Below, one piece after another: positions 57,444-64,000 of a stretch of DNA of 64,000 bases. Every line of letters begins with the position of its first letter. Positions within the stretch are counted from its first letter, which is position 1. The notes under the pieces were generated by a model, which saw only the letters and a list, made by a program, of their open reading frames with translations, had not been told where the DNA came from and searched no databases. Origin of the DNA: Rhipidocladum racemiflorum (taxonomy: Eukaryota; Streptophyta; Magnoliopsida; Poales; Poaceae); NCBI GenBank assembly GCA_036346355.1, contig CM070570.1, forward strand, positions 496,001-560,000, read 5' to 3'. The position numbers and the translations under genes are program-made.

Positions 57444-57674
57444 GGCCCTGTTTGGCAGAGCTCCAGATCCCAGCTCCACCTCAGAGCTGAAACTTGTAGA
57501 CTGAAATAAAGTGACTTAAGTTTATAATTTTATTCTAAAATATAAACAAGATGACTTACCTAAACATTCTTAATATACCCACAGCTCCAGCTCCACGAAT
57601 TTGGTGGAGCTAGGAATACCTAGCTCCACCAACTCCAAGAATTTGGTGGAGCTGGAGCTCTGCCAAACACCCCC
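57444..57674. mobile_element. MITE with GGCCCTGTTTGGCA ends (231 bp)
   Basis: The left end GGCCCTGTTTGGCAGAGCTC and the right end GAGCTCTGCCAAACACCCCC are inverted, flanked by GTA on both sides. The interior has GGTGGAGCT and AGCTCCACC words in both orientations. A 3-bp duplication suggests PIF/Harbinger but this is uncertain. A decayed relative lies at 52525-52730. Confidence 0.78.
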
Positions 57675-58163
57675 GTAATATATATACAACTCTACTTTTT
57701 ATAATTGAAGTATAATTGTATTTGTTATAGTCATCTAATATCTATTTATGATTAATCTGTATCGTTATATTCTGGCCCAACAAAATAAGTAGTGTAGGTC
57801 CTTTTCTTTTTCTTATGATTAATATGCGAATTTTTAGAATTTTTTAGGATTATTATGGGATTTTTTGCTCTTAAAACGAAAGAGACGCTTTGAATATCAC
57901 CGGTTGTTTTATTTATATAGATGTTCCCTTCTGTTAATTTTGTTTTCGTGTTCGACCTAGTTGGAGTGGCGGAGGATAATCGAGGCTATTAACAACAATT
58001 ACTAGGCACGTGCCGTATCACCACAAGATTAATCTTGCCGTCGTCGCCGCTGAACGGGAATCGTCGGCGACCGTCCGTCCGTTAACGGCCGGAGTCTGGT
58101 AAGCAAACGGAACGGAACGGAAACGGTGAACGGGCGGAGTGGGTTGGCTTTCGTGATGTTAAG

Positions 58164-58208
<45 letters not shown>

Positions 58209-58986
58209 ATGATATGCATTCCCTGCCTCAGATCAGACTCTATAAAAGTAAAAGGTAAAAACTGGCCAGATTAAATCAGTGGGATCGATTCAGTGGCTGC
58301 TTAGCCAAGCCTTGATTGGTGGTTAATCAAAGCTTCCTTCCTTCCTTCCTTTCCTCGCTTTTCATGCTGCCTAACATGCACAGCAAGTTTCATCCACATC
58401 TATACGTTTTTAGCCGACATGCTGCGCAAGGTTAATCGACTTATCGACATGCATCTCAACAGGGAATATGACAGATAAGCTGTATCGTGAAATAAATAAA
58501 TAAATACACACATATATATTTGTCCGCCGTTTTGCAAAAAAATTTCTCCGTTTTTTTAAATTACGGATAGCTTCCTGTAAAATTACAAAAAAGTCCTTCG
58601 TGATTTTTTTTAAAAAAACCCTCAAGCCTGGGAGAGTAAAAAAAATGCATTTTTTAAAATAAACTCTGTGTTCTTCCGAATAGCATTTAGGTCCCTCGTT
58701 CGTTACTTTATGAAAAAAAACTCCCATTAAATACAAATCTCAAACGAGCCATTTTTTAATTTTTCAAAGTACTGCTCAGGTTCAAAAAAATAACAAACAG
58801 GTCTCTGTCCCTTGCCTCTAGGTCCTTTCTCCATTTTTCCTGGAAAAATATTTTCGTCAACAGAAATATGTGTACAACTCTATCTCTACTATTTTTCGGA
58901 ACGTTTATTATTACTCGGTGAACGCATAGAGTGTTAAACTCGACAAAAGAAGGTTGACATCTCTAATATTTTTTGGAACATGTATT
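57675..58986. other. Intergenic with a microsatellite, no gene seen
   Basis: A pure AG run lies at 58166-58205 (20 units). 58530-58986 is repeat-like and shares words with 52070-52260. The 108-codon minus ORF at 58410-58736 has no signature. Confidence 0.55.
58166..58205 (+). repeat. (AG)20 microsatellite
   Basis: Uninterrupted dinucleotide run of about 40 bases. Confidence 0.95.
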
Positions 58987-59181
58987 TGTCGGTGTTTCGA
59001 GCACCGGCCAATGAATTTGTATAGGTAAGAGGGGGGTGCACGCTCCCTCTCCTCGACGGCTTACTCGGGTGAGCACAAGATGTATACTGGTTCGGGCTGA
59101 ACGTCCCTACTCCAGTTCGTGTGGGTTCGATTGTATTGATTTCCCGGTTGTCCGTCGTCTTACATGCTCGCTCCCTCCCCC

Positions 59182-59189
59182 TTTATATA
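59182..59189 (-). promoter_or_regulatory. TATA box of the Tat-type LTR
   Basis: The minus strand reads TATATAAAGGGGGAGGGAG, about 200 bp before the LTR outer end. Confidence 0.65.
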
Positions 59190-59867
59190 GGCGAGGAGGA
59201 GGTTACATCATGTTGCTTTAAAAGAGAAAAAGATCGTGCTTTTAGTCGCCCGCAAGTGGCGGGTGATGGGATCAGCCGGCTCCCCTTGCCCTCGGGCTGC
59301 GGTCGGCGTAGTTGCTTGTAGTAAATGCGAGAGTTGGGGACTTGTGCCGGCTGCGTCATCATTACGGCCAAGATTTAATGCGCCGACACGCAATAAATGT
59401 CGCCGCTTCTTCAGGGATTTCGCGGTTCGTTCTTCGCCACCGTGGGCTGTAACCCCGACCGGCCTGGTTCGCCCATGCGCCGGGCGCTGGGGTACCCATG
59501 GCCTGGTACCGTCCAAGAGTTTCCCGAGCCCCGTGCAGGTCGGAGAGGTGCCCGGGTTTTGTTTCCGCCCGTGATGCCGTGATTCGCTTGGCCTGATCGA
59601 GTCCGACGGTAAGCGCTGTGTGAAGCACCGGCAGGGTGTAGTTCCGAGCCCCGAGCTGGTTGGAGAGCAGGTCGGGGGTTTTCACGGGGTTTGGTCGGAA
59701 GAGTCTTCGACCGGTGCTGAAGCGCACTGCTGGGTGTAGCCTCGAGCCCCCGAGCTGGTCGGAGAGCAGTCGGGGTTTCGCTTTGCTTGGTCGTTGCTTT
59801 GCAGACGGAGGTCCGATCGCAGATATATCTGCGGTCGGTCGTGCCGCCAGCGCTATTGGCCGACGCC

Positions 59868-60367
59868 TGGCGAACACATGGCGCCCGGTCGTGCCGCCAG
59901 CGAGTTGGGTGGTCGTCGGGCGCCATGGTCGTCTGCCGCGGGCGCTCATTGGCCGGGTCGCTCTGGCGAACACTGGCGCCCGGTCGTGCCGCCAGCGTAG
60001 CGATGGTCGATCGCCTGGCGAGCACGTGGCGCCCGGTCGCGTGCCTTGAGCGCCTTGATGGGTGACCGATACTGGCGAGCACGTGGCGCCCGGGTTAAGC
60101 GTAATGGCTGGTCGCTCTGGCGAGCACGTGGCGCCCGGAGTTGGCGTCTGGTCATACTTCGGCCGGACCGCGTGGCGCCCGGAGTCGAGCCGCCGGCGCG
60201 TTGATGGGCTGGTCGTCGGCGCCATGGTCGCTGCCGGGCGCTGGCTGGCCGGGTCGTCATACTGGCGAACACTGGCGCCCGTCGTCGTGCCGCCAGCGCG
60301 ATGGGCTGACGCATACTGGGCGAGCACGTGGCGCCGGTCGAGCCGCCGGGCGCGGCTGGTGGTCGCT
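59868..60367 (+). repeat. GC-rich degenerate tandem array in the LTR
   Basis: The core TGGCGA[A/G]CAC[G/A]TGGCGCCCGG, often followed by CGTGCCGCCAGCG, starts at about 59868, 59963, 60015, 60072, 60117, 60262 and 60316, so spacing is mostly 45-57 bp with two longer intervals. Long ORFs on both strands across it reflect the repeat composition. Confidence 0.88.
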
Positions 60368-61328
60368 CGGACACGCGGGCGCGCCAGTGTCGTGTCCCTT
60401 TACGCCCGTCGTGGGGGGGGACCAGGAGGTGAAGTGAAACGCCGCGCTTGCCTTCGTTGGCTCGAGCGCCGCCTCGTGGGGCTACAGCGAGTGATCCGTG
60501 GAACTCGAGGCCCTCGCGAGGGGGGTCCCCTAGCGGACAATCCCGGCGCGGGCGTCCGACCCCACTGGGGGGCGATCCATAAAGAATCTTTCCTTACTCG
60601 ATCCCGTATCGGACCTTGGATCGTTCGCTGATCCAAGGCGCAGCTGGCTGCCACCCGTCGACGGGTTCCGCGGGAGAGCGTGAGGTGTGATCCCGGACGT
60701 GAGTTAAGGCGATTGGGTCGTCCCGCCGACCCAACTAGGGGCCCGGGGGCTCGCCTTGTCCTCACCTCTTGCCCATTTTCTTGCCGTGGTGGATATCGCC
60801 GCCTCTTGCCTTAGGGACCACGAGGGCTCGGGCATTGGTCGGTGTGTATCACAAAAGTTAGAGAGTTGGGAAATCGAGAGAACGCTCAACCGTGGGAGGC
60901 TGTTCCTGACCGATCGTGGGTCGACCCGTTTGGGCACTTCCTTTCTTCGCCAAGCACTACTTCGTAACCGTAGCCGCCGGGGCGTAGGCCGTAGTACTTT
61001 TTGGTCGAAAGTTTGGCCGTCTTGGGAGGACCCGACGATTGGTTGTGACAACCCGACCCGCGGGACTCTTGTAGCCCCCGAGTGGGGCGGGGCGGTTTGT
61101 TTGTTACCACCGCGCGCCACTTGAAGGAGTAATAACGAGTGTGCAAGAAGAAGGTACTCACTTATCTTTCTTTATGACTGGCGAGGTTTTTGTTCAACGC
61201 GAAATTGGCGGTGCCGGTTCGCGTCGCTTGCTTCGGCGCGGCTTCTACGCCATCGCCCGAAAAGGTGCGGTGCGTCATGAATCTTTGGCCGGGTATCCCG
61301 GCCCGCGTCGCGTTGGCTTCGGATCGCC

Positions 61329-61336
61329 TATAAATA
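61329..61336 (+). promoter_or_regulatory. TATA box ahead of the antisense ORF
   Basis: TATAAATA in a near-palindrome CGCCTATAAATAGGCG, 62 bases before the ATG at 61398 on the plus strand. Confidence 0.55.
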
Positions 61337-61397
61337 GGCGGAAGGTGGGCGCTGACTTCATTCGGCCGACGTTGAGACGAATCGCCGACTTGCTTTT

Positions 61398-61985
61398 ATG
61401 GCTGCCTCGCTCTCTCATTCCCGTTCTAAGGATGAGAACCCACCGATCGATGAGATCGATTGGGACTCCTTCAACGAGAGGCGAGGATGAGGAGGAGTTG
61501 GAGGCGGCGAGGCTGGCGTCTTATGTGCGCGGCCAGTCGGACAGCGGGGTTGGCCCAGGGAAGGCTGCTTTGGAGCGGGAGGCGGAGGAGGAGGAGGAGC
61601 GAGAGCTGGCGCGACAAGCCGCGATCGTCGGGCCGAGGGAACGCCGCGCGGCGCTGAGCAATTGGGGAGCGGGCGCCGCCTTCCCCGCGCTCCTTCTCCT
61701 TTCGGAGCCTGGAGTCGACCGCGACATCTAGGCTGCTTGGCAAGCGGCCGTCTGCCGATCGCCCGATCGTGCCGCGTACTCTTCTCCGACGGCGGTCCCC
61801 TGTGTCGGACTTCCAAGCTCCCGGGAACCATAGAGGTCACACAGGGGGCGCAGGGCCGCCGCTTCTTGAAGGTGCGCCCGGCGGATCGGGGCTCTCCTGC
61901 TGAGCGGGCGACCGGCTATTTTCTTTGTCGTCGCGGCAAAATTATGCGGGAAAATTTGAAGGCTGGGTTTGGAGAGGGACGATAA
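61398..61985 (+). pseudogene. Antisense ORF of the Tat-type element, frameshifted
   Basis: The plus strand opens MAASLSHSRSKDENPPIDEI and ends after 30 codons at a TGA (61488). In the frame reached by a small shift near 61480 it continues with an acidic, coiled-coil-like stretch (about 61470-61640) rich in EEEE, EREAEEEEERELARQAA and ending at 61731. A further piece without stop runs to 61985. Some Tat-lineage elements (for example Grande) are known to carry an extra antisense ORF between pol and the 3' LTR; position and orientation fit. Function is unknown. The frame break means this copy is probably inactive. Confidence 0.6.
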
Positions 61986-62493
61986 GTCCGGAGATCAACT
62001 GTCGGCGGGGAAGACCCTTAAACGAGAAAAAGCTTTCTTGGTTTTAGACTTTCTTGTTTCTAAAGAATGTAAATGCCGTTGAATTGGAAGAAAATAAAGG
62101 TGTTCGGTTTTTGCATGTACTTTTCGCTATTTTTCGGTTTGTTGCTGGTAGGATATGCCGGGGTCATGGTTCTTGGGTCTGCGGGGACCAACCGACCAGT
62201 GATCGACATGTTCCAGCGCTTTCCGAAAAAAGTAGGAAAAAACAGGTTTTAGCGCGAGCGTTAGTTCCCCCGGGCAACCAGATACCATCCTGTTTCATCT
62301 CTTTTTCCTTGGCGAGATACCACTGCAACCGTAGCAGCTGGGCGAGGCCGTGGTACTCGGGTTGGAAGAAAGAAAAGAAGACCGAATGATCGGGTGGATG
62401 ACGTGTTGAACGCAGTGTCGACCCGAGTGGAAAAATGCTACGCCGCAGTTCGGTAAAAAGGTGAACATGGCGATGAACGAGGTAGAAAAAGGG
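61986..62493. other. Spacer between antisense ORF and integrase, nothing coding recognised
   Basis: Moderate GC, one 111-codon plus ORF (62054-62389) without signature. It may contain the 3' end of an antisense transcript. Confidence 0.5.
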
Positions 62494-64000
62494 CTAATGG
62501 TAGAATCGCCTTAGCTTTTCAATGTTCCAGGCGTTTGACAAGATGTTGCCATCGGGATCCTTGAGCCGGTAAGTGCCAGGTCGAAGGACCTCTACTACGT
62601 TGAATGGACTCCTCCCAAGGAGGGAGAGCTTGTGCTTGCCTTTGTTGGATCGAACCTCGGCGCAGTAACTGTGTCGCTTTGTGGTTGAACGCCGCCCTCT
62701 AACCTTGCGGTCGTGGTAGCGTCGCAGTTGTCTGTATTTGGCCGAGCGAACGACGGCGACATCTCGCGCTTCATCGAGCTGGCCGGCGGCGTCTTGCCGG
62801 GACTCGAGCCCCGGTCTCGTTGAAGGCCTGAACCTTTGGGGCGCCGTAGTCCAAGTCGGTTGGTAGGATGGCTTCGCCCGAATGCCAGGAAGAACGGCGT
62901 GAACCCGGCCGACCGGGTCGGGTGGTCCGTAAGCTCCAAAGTACGGAGGTACCTCTACGCCCAACGCCCCGCGTACTTCTTGATCGATCGAAGATTCGCG
63001 GCTTGAGCCCTTGGAGGATCATGCCGCTCGCTGCTCGACTTGGCCGTTGTTCGTGGGTGGGCGACGGCCGCCCAATCCACGCGGATCTTTGGCCGCCGCA
63101 GAGCTCGAAACTCCTTTCCGTGAAGCTGCGTTAGTTGTCGGTGATGATGGAGTTCGGGACTCCAAACCGTAGACGATATTGCGGATGAAGTCCGCTGCAC
63201 GCTGAAGTGATTGTTGTGATCGGCTTGGCTTCTATCCACTTGGTGAACTTGTCTATCGCAACCAACAGTGGGGTGAAGCCCCGGGCGCTTTCTTGAAGGG
63301 CCCGACCAGATCGAGTCCCCAAACGGCGAAGGGCCATGTGATAGGGATCGCTTTGGAGGGCTTGCGCCGGGAGGTGGGTTTGCCGAGCGAAGAATTGGCA
63401 CCCTTCGACGTCCGGATGATTTGCTCGGAGTCGCCACGCGGTCGGCCAAGAGAAACCACTGTCGGAAGGCTTTCCCGACCAGGCTCCGTGACCAGGCCAT
63501 GGTGTCCGCAAACCCCGCCGTGGATGTCGCGGAGCAGCTCTCTTCCTTGGTCGGCCGGGACACACTTCGGAGGATTAGGAGGGGCCTTCAGAGAGGTCGT
63601 TGCCGATCAAGACGAAGGATTTTGCCCGACGAGCGAGGCGGCGGCCTCGCTGGGTCGTCTGAGGGAACGTCGGTCACACCGATCGATGAAGGGATTCCTC
63701 CAATCGGTCTTGGTCATCAGACGTTGCAACCCGGCTCGACCAGCTCAGCCTTTGTCGGTCAAGTACGATCGTCCGGCGATCGGTCCGGATGGATGCTTGG
63801 TGTAGGTCGAGGACGAAAATTCTACGGACCGCCTCTGCCGGAGGCGAGGCCACCAGTGATCGGCCTCTCCGTTGTTCCGCTCAGTAGCTATGATGGAGCT
63901 CAAATCCTTTGAACTTTTGCTCCAGCTTATGCACTCTCTCGACAAAGAGGGCCGCCATCCGATCGTCGCGAGGTTCGCAGCCTTCATGACTTGATCGACG
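62494..64000 (-). pseudogene. Integrase of the Tat-type element, frameshifted, 5' part outside window
   Basis: On the minus strand, a zinc-finger-like region (HGG..GH and EGCQFFARQTHLPAQALQ, about 63370-63540) precedes the core (WPFAVWGLDLVGPFKKAPG, about 63290-63350; DKFTKWIEAKPITTI; RFGVPNSIITDN, ending near 63131), then broken frames to 62970. The C-terminal GPY-like domain is at 62494-62700 with LLGRSPFNVVEVLRPGTYRL and KDPDGN...NAWNIEKLRRF. The core is split into at least three frames, so it is not functional as it stands. Confidence 0.85.

Larger units (their letters stand above)
58987..61050 (-). repeat. 3' LTR of the Tat-type element, inner boundary uncertain
   Basis: The outer end is TGTCGGTGTTTCGAGC at 58987, where AT-rich flank changes abruptly to LTR. 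The inner end is put at GGTTGTGACA (61050), giving TGTC/GACA ends, but a clear polypurine tract was not seen there. A TATA box (minus TATATAAA, 59182-59189) and CCCTACTCCAGTTCGTG (59105-59121) support R/U5 near the left end. GC-rich with a tandem array at 59868-60367. Confidence 0.6.
58987..64000 (-). mobile_element. Ty3/gypsy element (Tat/Retand-like), 3' part; 5' end outside window
   Basis: Right to left on the minus strand: integrase (from the window edge to 62500), a spacer with a broken antisense ORF, then the 3' LTR ending at 58987. The integrase wording (ARQTHLPAQALQ, DKFTKWIEAKPITTI, RFGVPNSIITDN, LRPGTYRLKDPDGN, NAWNIEKLRRFYH) is of the Tat lineage. Frames are broken. LTR and integrase are both GC-rich. 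Confidence 0.88.

Noticed and set aside
58410..58736. A 108-codon minus-strand ORF
   Set aside because: AT-rich, low complexity, no signature, in repeat-like intergenic DNA.
59362..60327. A 321-codon minus-strand ORF
   Set aside because: It lies across the GC-rich tandem array of an LTR, repeats the array period in its protein sequence, and overlapping ORFs exist in other frames; no domain.
59868..60367. CRISPR-like spaced repeats
   Set aside because: Copies are degenerate, spacing is irregular, spacers resemble each other, and the context is a plant LTR.

Overview
The window is nuclear DNA of a grass, most probably rice (Oryza) or a close relative. This rests on Tourist- and Stowaway-type MITEs with TAA or TA target duplications, short Helitrons with rice-type ends, Tekay- and Tat-type Ty3/gypsy elements, GC-rich first exons, and one conserved plant gene with a spliced intron. 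No bacterial, organellar or viral genes were seen, and no rRNA, tRNA or CRISPR array. Most of the sequence is transposable-element DNA. I support four protein-coding host genes.

Layout. 1-9070 is the 5' part of a minus-strand chromovirus (gypsy, Tekay/Del-like) with one 3.5-kb LTR. It sits inside the reverse transcriptase of an older minus-strand Tat-type gypsy element (9071-13029). 13030-26321 is a gene-bearing stretch with three small plus-strand genes (14731, 17403, 25851) for secreted, proline-rich proteins with a hydrophobic tail that look GPI-anchored. Several MITEs, a Helitron, a LINE tail and a hAT-in-Stowaway nest lie between them. 26322-32918 is AT-rich and gene-poor. 32919-40145 holds a minus-strand Ty1/copia element flanked by a 352-bp direct duplication. 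40146-47108 contains tandem duplications, a small hAT MITE and a 1.4-kb hAT element. 48117-51280 is a two-exon minus-strand gene for an ARM-repeat protein of 354 aa. 51700-58986 is packed with small DNA transposons: a Helitron, Stowaway-like MITEs, a CACTA element and a GC-flanked MITE. 58987-64000 is the 3' end of another minus-strand Tat-type gypsy element, with an LTR holding a tandem array and a broken antisense ORF.

How the genes relate. The three proline-rich proteins are probably tandem paralogues acting at the cell surface or wall; two share a TLYPQDPG motif just before the tail. The ARM-repeat protein is unrelated to them and is probably a cytosolic or nuclear scaffold. The rest of the coding potential belongs to broken retroelements. 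Its frameshifts may be decay or, in part, assembly indels, which I cannot separate from sequence alone.

Most useful for follow-up: the copia element and the LINE tail are each flanked by unusually long direct repeats, the CACTA element contains a long inverted tandem array able to fold into a hairpin, and the last gypsy element has an antisense ORF behind its own TATA box.
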